Part shown: one piece after another, positions 1 to 7,637 of the stretch | How positions within the stretch are numbered: position 1 is the first letter of the stretch | Layout of the letters: every line of letters starts with the position of its first letter | NCBI GenBank assembly: GCA_964363305.1 | Contig: CAYIHX010000070.1 | Location: 1-16,476, forward strand | DNA: 16,476 nt | Direction of reading: 5' to 3' | Source of the DNA: CAYIHX01 sp964363305 | GTDB lineage: Bacteria > Bdellovibrionota > UBA1018 | Notes under the pieces: generated by a model | The model's database searches: none | What the model saw: the letters and a program-made list of their open reading frames with translations, nothing else | What the model was told of the DNA's origin: nothing | Translations under genes and position numbers: made by a program

Positions 1-453
1 TCGATCGAACGCAATATCTAACGTCCCACCGAATCGAACGGACAAGCCAGCCTGCTGAAAAAACTCGGACGCCGTTCGATCCGGGTAGAAGTAGTATACC
101 CAAAGGACATCCAGACTAGGCCTCAATCGAGGGGGCCACACGCCGTAGGAAACGAAAGGCAGCAGGCGAAGGCCCGTTCCGATCACATGGAGCGAACGCG
201 GCGTTCCCGGCCCCCAATAACAGGCCGTAAATTCGAGAATGGGGAGTTTCGGTGGAATCAAGGCCACTTCGATAGCGGCCAACGCAGTCGCAGGAGGAGC
301 ACTGATGACCGGTTCCATCGAATAATGGAAAAAATACTGAGCCCCTAAGGCCACGGAGAGTTGAGCCTTGCTCGAACGAAACCCCACCGAACTTGCATCA
401 GATGAACTTGCGCACGATAGGAGTACCGCGAGCGAAAGAATGGGTACTCTCAA
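1..453 (-). CDS. Putative outer-membrane lipoprotein, C-terminus cut off by window edge
   Basis: An open frame of 151 codons runs off the left edge with no stop. The likely start is TTG at 453-451, which overlaps the TGA stop (452-450) of the glycosyltransferase upstream. AGGAG lies three bases before it, so translational coupling is likely. The N-terminus reads MRVPILSLAVLLSCASSS, a short lipoprotein signal peptide with lipobox LLSC (acylated Cys14). The mature part has many short stretches of alternating hydrophobic and polar residues with aromatic residues (for example LDVLWVYYFYP, AGLSVRFGGTLDIAF), as in beta-barrel or beta-sandwich envelope proteins. I do not recognise a family. The lipoprotein signal and operon position are seen; the outer-membrane location is inferred. 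A different downstream start is possible, but no ATG lies near the signal peptide. Confidence 0.6.
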   Translation of the reverse strand, partial: MRVPILSLAVLLSCASSSDASSVGFRSSKAQLSVALGAQYFFHYSMEPVISAPPATALAAIEVALIPPKLPILEFTACYWGPGTPRSLHVIGTGLRLLPFVSYGVWPPRLRPSLDVLWVYYFYPDRTASEFFQQAGLSVRFGGTLDIAFDR

Positions 454-1619
454 GGGCTCCTCTGCAGGAGAGGTTCCAAGATTTTTGAATACTCGCGAGC
501 AACGACATCCCAGCTTCTCCGTTCGGCGATGATCCGGGCCCGCGTGCCGATGCGCGCTCGCGCTGAAGGCTCATCGATCATGCGAGCCATATGAAGACGG
601 ATCTCCTCCACTCGGCTTGGATCTGAAACGAGGAGCCCAGACACCCCATCCTCGATCAATTCAGACGCACCCGCCTCACGCGTGGTGATTACAGGTAGGC
701 CGGTTGCCATCGCCTCCAAAATCACCATCCCGAAGGGCTCGTAGAATGTCGGAAACAAAAAGACATCGGCGGCCTGAAAACATTCAGCGATATCCCGCCG
801 GGGGCCCATCAGCGTAAATTGAGAACGGATTCCCAACTCTTCAGAAAGCGCGACAAACCGTTTGTGATCTCCAGCTCCGATCGCCACCAGGCGGCTCCTC
901 GCTCGCTGCTCACTGCTCAGCAGCGCAAAGGAACGGAGAGCGACTTCGAGCCCTTTCCTCTCCAGTACTCCGACAAAAAGAAACACGACCTGGCCCTGGG
1001 TCACACCCCATTCTGAACGAATACGCGCCGCTCGAGCCTGCTCCGCCTCGCCCGAGATTGGGGAAAATCGCTGAGAATCGACGCCATGATGAATAACATG
1101 TACGTCAGTTCCTCCGAACAAGCGCACCAAATCTCTCGCAACGGAGTGCGAGATGGCGATATAGGTTTTGTCCTTTCGAAACACCTTGCGCTCCAGCCAG
1201 CTCTCATAGCGAACGAGGATGGCGTGATAAAATCCGCGGAGCCACCCTCGAGGTTCCGTAATTCCGGAATGGCGACGAAGTACCTCTTGCCAGGCGCTAT
1301 GAAGAAACTGCACTTGCACAACCTGACTCAGGAGCGAACAAGTTCCCGTAGCTTGAACCAGCAGATCGCTCCGCATTCTCAAACTGATCAACGAAAAAAC
1401 ATGAAAAATAAAATTGCGAAGCACCGCCGGCCGGCGCACCTCGAAAGGGATACGTATTACCTTGGCGAGAAGCGGAGGCTGGATTTCAAGCTCGGTCTGC
1501 ACACGGTATGCGAAAACATCGACTGGAAAGGTTTGCGAAAGTCTGGAAATGATCTCCAGATTGGAACGCTCCTGACCGCCGAACCTATGGAGGGACTGAA
1601 TAGCGACACCGAGACGCAT
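450..1619 (-). CDS. GT4-family glycosyltransferase (GT-B fold, WaaG-like)
   Basis: This probably transfers a sugar from a nucleotide-sugar donor to an envelope glycan such as LPS core or O-antigen, at the inner face of the cytoplasmic membrane. Numbered from the chosen ATG (389 residues), the N-terminal Rossmann half starts at once with MRLGVAIQSLHRFGGQE and its glycine pair at 14-15. The C-terminal GT4 half has HGVD (178-181), the donor-site VGVLERKG (R221, K222) and the E-x7-E motif EPFGMVILE (E294, E302) followed by AMATGLPVI. Length is normal for GT4. An in-frame GTG at 1673 would add 18 residues, but GT4 proteins usually begin at the first beta strand, and a good promoter sits between 1627 and 1655, downstream of that GTG. 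The stop overlaps the start of the next lipoprotein gene. Family is secure; acceptor and sugar are unknown. Confidence 0.9.
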   Translation of the reverse strand: MRLGVAIQSLHRFGGQERSNLEIISRLSQTFPVDVFAYRVQTELEIQPPLLAKVIRIPFEVRRPAVLRNFIFHVFSLISLRMRSDLLVQATGTCSLLSQVVQVQFLHSAWQEVLRRHSGITEPRGWLRGFYHAILVRYESWLERKVFRKDKTYIAISHSVARDLVRLFGGTDVHVIHHGVDSQRFSPISGEAEQARAARIRSEWGVTQGQVVFLFVGVLERKGLEVALRSFALLSSEQRARSRLVAIGAGDHKRFVALSEELGIRSQFTLMGPRRDIAECFQAADVFLFPTFYEPFGMVILEAMATGLPVITTREAGASELIEDGVSGLLVSDPSRVEEIRLHMARMIDEPSARARIGTRARIIAERRSWDVVAREYSKILEPLLQRSP

Positions 1620-1626
1620 CTTGAAG

Positions 1627-1655
1627 ATTTTAACAAGGAACGGGATTTGAACCAA
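1627..1655 (-). promoter_or_regulatory. Predicted sigma70 promoter of the GT4 gene
   Basis: On the minus strand TTGGTT (1655-1650) is followed by a 17-base spacer and TAAAAT (1632-1627), which matches the -10 consensus at five of six positions. Only seven bases separate the -10 box from the ATG at 1619, so transcription would start at or next to the start codon and give a leaderless mRNA. That fits the absence of a Shine-Dalgarno sequence there. Inferred from sequence only. Confidence 0.4.
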
Positions 1656-1713
1656 GAGATGGAGAATTGGCACTTTCTTCGCGCTTCAAATCGGCTAGGA
1701 TGACCCCATCCTC

Positions 1714-2847
1714 ATGACCAGCCTCATCGCGCTCCTTCTTTACCTCGGCCTGACCGTGCTCATATGGCCGCCTCATCCTATCGCACGCCTACTCATGATT
1801 CCCCTGCTTGCGGGCCTCTTCTGGCTGAAACCAAGATTCGACGATGAACTTCATAAAGCGTCAAAATCTAAACGAGCGCGCCGCGCCGTACTGACTCTTT
1901 CCCTGGTCGCCGTTTCGATTCGTGGAGTCCTCATCCTCAAGCGTCTCTTTGGCCCGATTCAGTTTCTTGAAGATGTCGCAGTGGTAAACGCCGAGGCAGC
2001 CCGTCTCCTCTTTGTTCACGGTCGGAATCCTTACTCCGCGACCCTCGACCTCGCTTGGCCACCCTACCTGGGATTTAAATACCCGCCGCTGCAACTCTTC
2101 ACCTATGCTCCCTTTACCCTCCTCGGTGGCTATCGCGGGATCTACTTCGCTCATCTCCTCATCTATATGGCTATTGCTGCAGTTTTGTTTCGCCTCGCCT
2201 ATCGTCGTTCCACTCTGCACGGAGCGGCGGCCGTTTTTCTTCTCGTGATCAACGATCCCTTCGCTACGCTCTGTTTCAATAACGGGATCAACGACTTTCT
2301 TCCGGTCCTCCTCCTCCTTTTCACGGCGACGTCCCTGCATTCACCCGGCCGAAGCCACCTCCCCGGTCCGCTCCTCGCTCTCACCGGACTCGCCAAGCAG
2401 CTTCCCGGTGGCCTCCTCGTGCTGCCCCTGCTCATGGAGAAACGCTTCAAAGCACTTCTCCTCGCAGGGCTCCTCGCACTTCTCGCCTGCGCTCCTTTCA
2501 TCGTCGCATCTCCACGGGCCTTCTTCGAAAACGTCGTCCTTTTCAACTTCAGCCGACCGGTACGAGATTCCTCGATTCAATATTTCATTTCGCCGACGGC
2601 GCGCATTGTCCTACAGCTCACCGGAATTGCCTTTTGGGCGGCGCTCACCTGGGTCGGCAAACGCAAAGCGGCCTACTCCCTCAGTGGTGGTTACGGAAAT
2701 ATCGCCCTCGGGCTCACCGCTTTTCTGCTCACCACAAAGATGAGCCAGATGCACTACTGGGTCTGGGCCGTTCCATTTTGGATACTCTGGATGCTCTCGG
2801 TCCAAGAGCCCATCGCCCCCTCGACCGCCACGCGCCCCAACAGTTGA
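1714..2847 (+). CDS. Polytopic membrane glycosyltransferase of the GT87 / DUF2029 type
   Basis: This 377-residue protein is mostly hydrophobic, with about nine to eleven predicted membrane spans. It resembles the GT87/DUF2029 family, which transfers sugars from polyprenyl-phosphate donors on the outer face of the inner membrane. Family-like features are an early loop with acidic residues after the first helices (FLEDVAVVNAEAARLLF), HGRNPYS, KYPPLQLF and a conserved small-residue/Lys segment TGLAKQLPG. The first three resemble the D...G.NPY...YPP signature of the family. The start ATG lies 13 bases after TAGGA, a weak and distant ribosome binding site. It is divergent from the GT4 gene, and the two may serve one envelope glycan. 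The 3' end overlaps the convergent protease gene by 94 bp. Donor and acceptor cannot be told from sequence. Confidence 0.75.
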   Translation: MTSLIALLLYLGLTVLIWPPHPIARLLMIPLLAGLFWLKPRFDDELHKASKSKRARRAVLTLSLVAVSIRGVLILKRLFGPIQFLEDVAVVNAEAARLLFVHGRNPYSATLDLAWPPYLGFKYPPLQLFTYAPFTLLGGYRGIYFAHLLIYMAIAAVLFRLAYRRSTLHGAAAVFLLVINDPFATLCFNNGINDFLPVLLLLFTATSLHSPGRSHLPGPLLALTGLAKQLPGGLLVLPLLMEKRFKALLLAGLLALLACAPFIVASPRAFFENVVLFNFSRPVRDSSIQYFISPTARIVLQLTGIAFWAALTWVGKRKAAYSLSGGYGNIALGLTAFLLTTKMSQMHYWVWAVPFWILWMLSVQEPIAPSTATRPNS

Positions 2848-3743
2848 GGATTTTTCCTCACGTTTCGAGCGATCCATTCCCGGGCGCGGCCCCCGACGGT
2901 TGCCTCACTGTTTGCCATCAAAGAAGCGCGGCTCGAAGCAAGCCAACTCGCCAAGCCTCCGCTGACAAATGGAGCCGCCATGGAGGTGCCGGACTTGTAC
3001 CCATACAGGCCACCGCTGCGGGTAGATAAAATTCCATGCCGAGGCGCTCCGCCGTCGCAGCCGGGCGCTGCCAGCCATACGCTGCGTGAGCCAAAGCTCG
3101 ATGTTCCACATAGCGCGCCGCTCTGCACGTCGATCGCGGCGACCGTGATCAAAGATTCGAATCGATCGGAGTAGGCAGCAGGAAACGCAGAAACGCGGTC
3201 GAGATTGAAACCCTCATTGCCGGCCGCCGCCACCACGATCGAGCCCAAACGCTCGGCCTCGCCGAGCGCCAAAGCGGTCGAGGCGGACTCACCGCGCGAG
3301 GTCGCCGAGATGTTGATCACCTCAGCCCCCATGCGGGCCGCATAGCGAATCCCCTCATCCAACGCCTCAACCGGCGAGGCAAACGTCGATGACCCGAAAA
3401 CGTTGACCACCATCAGGCGGATATCCAGCGAGGAGCTCCCGAAGCCACTCAGGACAAGACCCGCCACGTGCGTGCCGTGATCATTAATCGTCATATGACC
3501 CGCATCGCCGATCCGATCGACAAAATTGAAACCGTAAATATCGTCGATGTAGCCGTTCCCATCTTCATCAACGCCAGGCTGGCCGTCCCTCTCCAACTGG
3601 TTTTGCCAAAGGTGAGCAGAAAGCGCCGGATGTCCGGTATCCATCCCCGTATCGACGATCGCCACGACCACCTCGCGAGCGGAAGCGACCGACGGCACCA
3701 GAGTTAAGCCAAGAGCGAGAGTCAAGACCCCAAGCTGCACCAT
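2754..3743 (-). CDS. Secreted subtilisin-like serine protease (peptidase S8)
   Basis: The 329-residue product begins with a signal peptide (MVQLGVLTLALGLTLVPSVASA, cleavage near 22/23). The S8 catalytic triad is complete: Asp31 in VDTGMD, His89 in HGTHVAG and Ser254 in GTSMAAPF, with the oxyanion-hole Asn176 in AAAGNEG. An acidic DEDGNGYIDD segment (59-68) between Asp and His looks like a calcium-binding loop, and Cys212/Cys229 could form a disulfide. The mature chain starts only about eight residues before the catalytic Asp, so there is no room for the usual I9 propeptide. The start at 3743 is chosen because GGAGG lies five bases upstream and a signal peptide follows; a longer in-frame reading to 3851 has neither. 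It is probably exported to the periplasm or medium; substrate unknown. The 3' end overlaps the GT87 gene tail to tail. Confidence 0.92.
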   Translation of the reverse strand: MVQLGVLTLALGLTLVPSVASAREVVVAIVDTGMDTGHPALSAHLWQNQLERDGQPGVDEDGNGYIDDIYGFNFVDRIGDAGHMTINDHGTHVAGLVLSGFGSSSLDIRLMVVNVFGSSTFASPVEALDEGIRYAARMGAEVINISATSRGESASTALALGEAERLGSIVVAAAGNEGFNLDRVSAFPAAYSDRFESLITVAAIDVQSGALCGTSSFGSRSVWLAAPGCDGGAPRHGILSTRSGGLYGYKSGTSMAAPFVSGGLASWLASSRASLMANSEATVGGRAREWIARNVRKNPQLLGRVAVEGAMGSWTESIQSIQNGTAQTQ

Positions 3744-3939
3744 CCCCACCTCCACACCAACCTTCTCACAAACTGAAAAAAACGAAAGACGACAAATTGC
3801 CCCGATTCCGGGACGTTGACGATATGCATTAGTGAGAATCGAGACATACAAGCACCAAAGAACTAACCTATGCGTTGGCCCAAGACTTGTAGTAGGGAAA
3901 GGTGAAGTTCAAACCCAATCTATATTCAGGAGACTCGAT

Positions 3940-4650
3940 ATGAAGGTTTCACATCTTTTTCCCCTCAGCCTCGCAATTCTCGCGATGAGTATCGTTCCGG
4001 CCTTCGCCACTGGGCCGATCACCGTCGTCAAAGCGGGTTATCACACGGGGTATATTCCGAGTGGGTTTGACAGCAATGACCGCGTCCAGATCGTCGGCGA
4101 GGGGATTTTCCCGAACACCTGCTACCGCCCCGCCACCCCGAGGGTCGAGGTGGATGAGGTCACCCGTGAAGTGAAAATTGCCCCGCAGGCGTATCAGTAT
4201 GACGGGATCTGTTTGCAGATGCTTGTTCCTTTTGATCAGACCCTCAATCTCGGCATCCTAGCTGCTGGGACGTATCGGGTCATTCAAGAGAACGGGGGAG
4301 GCGATCTCGGAAACCTTCGAGTCGGCGTCGCTACGAGTTCTGACGCGGATGATTTTCTTTACGCTCCGATTTCTCAGGCCTATACGGAGACTCACGGTGG
4401 TAAGACCAGCGTGCGCGTCACCGGTAGCTTCACGGATAGCTGCATGAGGCTAGTCGATGTCACGGTATCGGTCGAACCGAAAGTACTCGTGGTTCTTCCC
4501 ATCGCGGAGCGAGAAGCTCGCGCGGATTGCACCGCTGGGAATTTCCCCTTCGACCGCTCGGTCGAAATCGGCGCAGTTCGGAGTGGTCGTTACCTCTTGC
4601 ATGTTCGTTCTTTGAACGGCAATGCGTTCAACCATCTAGTCGACCTCTAG
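3940..4650 (+). CDS. Secreted protein with two copies of a Cys-pair beta domain, function unknown
   Basis: The start ATG follows AGGAG with a good spacer, and the first 23 residues (MKVSHLFPLSLAILAMSIVPAFA) are a signal peptide. The 236-residue product has no family I can name. Its mature part holds a tandem duplication, residues about 48-120 and 156-228. Each copy runs V(Q/R)(I/V)xG, then F-x-x/D-(T/S)-C, a strand region, a second Cys 29-30 residues later (Cys61/Cys91 and Cys168/Cys197), and PFDxxxxxGxxxxGxY. This suggests two Ig- or lipocalin-like beta domains, each with one disulfide. It is followed by a clear terminator and stands alone as a transcription unit, divergent from the protease. 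Duplication and export are seen; the fold is inferred. Confidence 0.8.
   Translation: MKVSHLFPLSLAILAMSIVPAFATGPITVVKAGYHTGYIPSGFDSNDRVQIVGEGIFPNTCYRPATPRVEVDEVTREVKIAPQAYQYDGICLQMLVPFDQTLNLGILAAGTYRVIQENGGGDLGNLRVGVATSSDADDFLYAPISQAYTETHGGKTSVRVTGSFTDSCMRLVDVTVSVEPKVLVVLPIAEREARADCTAGNFPFDRSVEIGAVRSGRYLLHVRSLNGNAFNHLVDL
4081..4623 (+). repeat. Degenerate tandem domain duplication inside the secreted protein gene
   Basis: Bases 4081-4299 and 4405-4623 encode the two related domains. The similarity is visible at protein level only: TCYRP/SCMRL, then PFDQTLNLGILAAGTYRV against PFDRSVEIGAVRSGRYLLHV, with matching Cys spacing. DNA identity is too low for a recent duplication. Confidence 0.6.
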
Positions 4651-4690
4651 TAGACCTTGGCTTTCCCGTTCGTTGGATAAAAGTGAGAGA

Positions 4691-4725
4691 AACGCCGGTT
4701 GGGATTTCCGATCGGCGTTTTTTTT
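4691..4725 (+). terminator. Rho-independent terminator
   Basis: AACGCCG (4691-4697) pairs with CGGCGTT (4713-4719). An inner TTGG/CCGA can extend the stem, and a run of T follows (4718-4725). It ends the secreted-protein gene 40 bases after its stop. Confidence 0.85.
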
Positions 4726-4742
4726 GTCGACTGCCCATCTTT

Positions 4743-4773
4743 TTGACACTCTCCAACCGCGCGTATCAATAAT
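4743..4773 (+). promoter_or_regulatory. Possible promoter of the alpha/beta hydrolase gene
   Basis: A perfect TTGACA at 4743-4748 lies ahead of the AT-rich TATCAATAAT (4764-4773). The exact -10 is unclear: TATCAA gives a 15-base spacer and CAATAA an 18-base spacer. It sits between the upstream terminator and the GTG start at 4816. Confidence 0.4.
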
Positions 4774-4815
4774 ACAGCGTCCTCGGGTTGGCCCGTTCTG
4801 TGCTTTATCCTCCAC

Positions 4816-5772
4816 GTGAAGAATTTTTTCAGACCCTTTCTGTCCCTCGCGGGAGTCGGCTTGATCCTCGGTTTTTCGCTCTGGATTGGACCCCAATTCG
4901 GAAGTGTCGCCGCTTTCGAAACAGTCAACGAAAGAGACCTACCCGGAGCCTGCCAAAGTGCTCGTTTCTCGCGCCGACATGAAGGCGAAGATCGAAGTCG
5001 CGCCGTGGTGATTCTTCTTCACGGCATTTCAAACTGCCCCTGGGAAATGAACGACCTCGGACAAGCGCTTTTCGATGCAGGTCACGATGTGGAGGTCATG
5101 CGCCTGCCAGGGCACGGCACCGAGGTGGAAGATCTCGAAACAATCACTCAAAGTGATGTATCCAATTTCATAGCGGGAGCGATCTCCAGCGCGTACCAAC
5201 GATCCAACCGGGTCTTCTTGCTCGGCACCTCCTTTGGCGGGCTCACCGCGCTCCATGGTAGCCAGCTTCTCCCCTCCATGGTTCGGGGCACCATCCTCTT
5301 GGCGCCCTACCTGAGCACCATCTATGACGACATTCTTCAAGTGGCCTGTGTCGCTTCCGCCGCCCCATCGATCTTCGCGGGCATGCCGGGTGGGGGAGTG
5401 GTCGAACTGGCGACCGACCAGCTGCGCTTCCTCCCCATCGGCGTCAGCCGCCCATCCAGTCGACCTAACGACCGCTTCTGGTACATGGCCGCCCCTTTGA
5501 AAACAGTCTGTGTCGGTTATCGAATGGCGATGATGGCGCGGGGGAATCTGCGCACCGCCTCGACGCCTACCCTGCTCATCACGAGCGACGACGATGAGAT
5601 CATCAACTCGCCGGGCGTCAGAGAGCTTTTTCAAAGCGCCCAGAACGTCCGCCAAATCTGGTATCGCAGAGGGGAAGGGGTGCATCATCAGGTCTCCCCT
5701 AGAAACCTTCGCGCCAATCCACGCTGGGAGTCCATGCGCGACCAAATCACCGCCTTCGTCGCGAATCACTGA
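4816..5772 (+). CDS. Membrane-anchored or exported alpha/beta hydrolase (esterase/lipase-like)
   Basis: The 318-residue protein begins with a hydrophobic segment (residues about 7-25), which is either a signal anchor or a signal peptide ending near VAA33. The hydrolase fold follows: oxyanion region LLHGISNC (68-74), MRLPGHGTE, nucleophile elbow GTSFGG with Ser139, an acidic cluster ITSDDDE (Asp258-260) for the catalytic acid, and His290/His291 near the C-terminus. HG...LPGHG and the small lid resemble monoacylglycerol lipase/carboxylesterase types, but the substrate is unknown. The start is GTG at 4816 with no strong ribosome binding site; I keep it because the membrane segment follows directly and no in-frame ATG precedes the domain. 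The gene ends 11 bases before the convergent norD stop. Confidence 0.85.
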   Translation: MKNFFRPFLSLAGVGLILGFSLWIGPQFGSVAAFETVNERDLPGACQSARFSRRHEGEDRSRAVVILLHGISNCPWEMNDLGQALFDAGHDVEVMRLPGHGTEVEDLETITQSDVSNFIAGAISSAYQRSNRVFLLGTSFGGLTALHGSQLLPSMVRGTILLAPYLSTIYDDILQVACVASAAPSIFAGMPGGGVVELATDQLRFLPIGVSRPSSRPNDRFWYMAAPLKTVCVGYRMAMMARGNLRTASTPTLLITSDDDEIINSPGVRELFQSAQNVRQIWYRRGEGVHHQVSPRNLRANPRWESMRDQITAFVANH

Positions 5773-5783
5773 TCGACACGATT

Positions 5784-7637
5784 CTACGGGCGCGCGGCTT
5801 CGAGATAAATACGAAAAAGCGCCTCGGGCAAGGTCGCGGGGTCTTGAATGATCTGATACTCATTTTTTCCAAACAGATGAGAAAAATAATTCTTCGCTTC
5901 TTTTTCGATCGCGAGGGCCCGCACCTGCACACCCACCTGCTTCGCCTCCAGAATCGAATGACGGATGTCTTCAATTCCGTAGCGTCCCTCATAGCGATCG
6001 TAATCCGTCGGTTTTCCATCTGTCAGCAAAATCAAAAGCTTCTGACGCCCACCAGATTTCACCAACAGATTCGTTGCATGGCGAATCGCCGGCCCCAGAC
6101 GCGTGTACCCACACGGCTCGATCTGCGGAGCCCGCACCAGAAACGAGTCCCAGTCATCGTAAAAATCCTTATAAAGACGGAAAGAGCAACGATGCCGGGT
6201 ATGGCTCGAGGTCGCGGCCACCGCGATCGGTTCGTTCAATTCCCGCAATAAGTAAGACATGAGCGCAATCGACTCGAGTTCTACGTCTAAAACCCGCCGG
6301 TTCATCACCCAGGAATCCGTCGACAGGCTCTGATCCACCAACACAAAGGCGCTGAATTCTCGCGCTGCCCGCACGCTTCGCAAGTAAAGACGAGCGTCGC
6401 CCTGCTTTGAATTTCTGGAGTCGGACAGGTAGCGAACGTAAGCGTCGATTGAAATTTCAGAACCATCCCACTGTCGGTCCTTCCACGACCGTTGATTGAC
6501 AAGAGACTCTAAGCGCTGCCTCCATTGACTCAACGTGGAAGCATGAGTTGCCATAAGCCTCTCATACCACCCGAGAGCATCCGGTGGCGAAGGTTCCGCT
6601 ACGACCGGTGACTCGATAAAAAGCTTACAGTAATCCGAGACCAGGTCGTTCTTTCGGTAATCCCATTCAGGAAGGGAAACACAGCCCCGCCCCCCTTCTA
6701 AACCTTGCGAAACCGCGGGAGTCTCAATCAGTTCGGAAATATCGGCCTGATAGACCGACCGGGCCGCCTCGCCTCCTCGAGTGACATGCTTCAGGTCGAG
6801 CTCGTCCAACGCATCGCGATGCTCAGCTAGGTCGTCCGCGCCATCCGCATGTCGATACCCCCCCTGATACTCATCGGCCGTCTCTAACTTTTCAAATGAA
6901 TGGGTAACAGGGTTTTCCTTTTTGGCCTCCTTCTCGAGATCCACCGTTCGAACCTCCGCGGCCTTCTTTTCCTTCCGTTGTGCCGACGCTTTCGACCTCT
7001 GCCCTGGAGCTAACCCCGTCCGATCAACGATCCCGTCCAGAACCTGCTTCTCCCGCTGTAGCTCGCACCAGGGGGCCAGCGCGCAGTCAGGAAAAGCAGT
7101 CAGGCGAAACAACCGTTCACCCGCCCCCGCCGCCATGATCTTGCGCCAGCCTCGATCGGATTCCGATAAACGCCCCGACTGGGACAGCGCTCGCTCGAAT
7201 CGATCAAACAGATCACCGCTCCACTCGGCGTAAATCGGAAATGCGCGACCAATGGAATCCCGAATTCGCCGCTGATGAAGAACGATCTCCATGCACCTCT
7301 CGGCCACCGCTGCGGGGTCCGTGTAGCTCGACTTCAATCCCTCGCTCAGGATCGCCCCCGCGACCAACGCCTGATGCAAAAGAAGATCTCGATTCAGAGA
7401 TCGGTCATCAAAAAAATTTGCCTGGGCCGGGAGCAAAATACAGTCGGGGAGCACTACCCCCAGAGGGCGATCCGCCGCCTTCAGCAGAATCTCTCGCTCC
7501 ATCGCCATCCCTTGCGCAAAAACCAAAGCCGTAGAGTAGTGCTCTTCGAGCGACACCGAAAACTGCGTCGCATGTTCGGCACGTTTCATTTTCAGCCGCC
7601 GGCTCAATTTACCGAAAGCCTTCTCAAAGAGATCCAT
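5784..7637 (-). CDS. norD: NorD, VWA-domain activation protein of nitric oxide reductase
   Basis: The 617-residue product is of normal NorD length. The N-terminal half is helical, a charged linker (about 215-300) follows, then the family segment PEWDYRKNDLVSDYC (323-337), and a C-terminal von Willebrand A domain (about 428-617). The MIDAS metal site is intact: D435-x-S437-x-S439 in DQSLS, Thr512 in GYTRLGPA and Asp540 in LTDGKPTD. NorD acts with the AAA+ protein NorQ to assemble or activate the NorBC reductase, probably by inserting the non-haem iron; that role comes from family knowledge. Its ATG overlaps the norQ stop by one base (TAATG), so the two are translationally coupled. It is the last gene of the operon and faces the hydrolase gene. 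Confidence 0.95.
   Translation of the reverse strand: MDLFEKAFGKLSRRLKMKRAEHATQFSVSLEEHYSTALVFAQGMAMEREILLKAADRPLGVVLPDCILLPAQANFFDDRSLNRDLLLHQALVAGAILSEGLKSSYTDPAAVAERCMEIVLHQRRIRDSIGRAFPIYAEWSGDLFDRFERALSQSGRLSESDRGWRKIMAAGAGERLFRLTAFPDCALAPWCELQREKQVLDGIVDRTGLAPGQRSKASAQRKEKKAAEVRTVDLEKEAKKENPVTHSFEKLETADEYQGGYRHADGADDLAEHRDALDELDLKHVTRGGEAARSVYQADISELIETPAVSQGLEGGRGCVSLPEWDYRKNDLVSDYCKLFIESPVVAEPSPPDALGWYERLMATHASTLSQWRQRLESLVNQRSWKDRQWDGSEISIDAYVRYLSDSRNSKQGDARLYLRSVRAAREFSAFVLVDQSLSTDSWVMNRRVLDVELESIALMSYLLRELNEPIAVAATSSHTRHRCSFRLYKDFYDDWDSFLVRAPQIEPCGYTRLGPAIRHATNLLVKSGGRQKLLILLTDGKPTDYDRYEGRYGIEDIRHSILEAKQVGVQVRALAIEKEAKNYFSHLFGKNEYQIIQDPATLPEALFRIYLEAARP

Noticed and set aside
1086..1703. 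205-codon plus-strand open frame opposite the GT4 gene
   Set aside because: It lies antisense to a gene with clear GT4 motifs, and its product shows no domain, signal or natural composition.
2848..2940. Search for a terminator after the GT87 gene
   Set aside because: The region is protease coding sequence, and I found no hairpin followed by a T run.
5029..5769. 246-codon minus-strand open frame opposite the alpha/beta hydrolase
   Set aside because: It is a mirror of a gene with an intact hydrolase motif set; its product is low-complexity and matches nothing recognisable.
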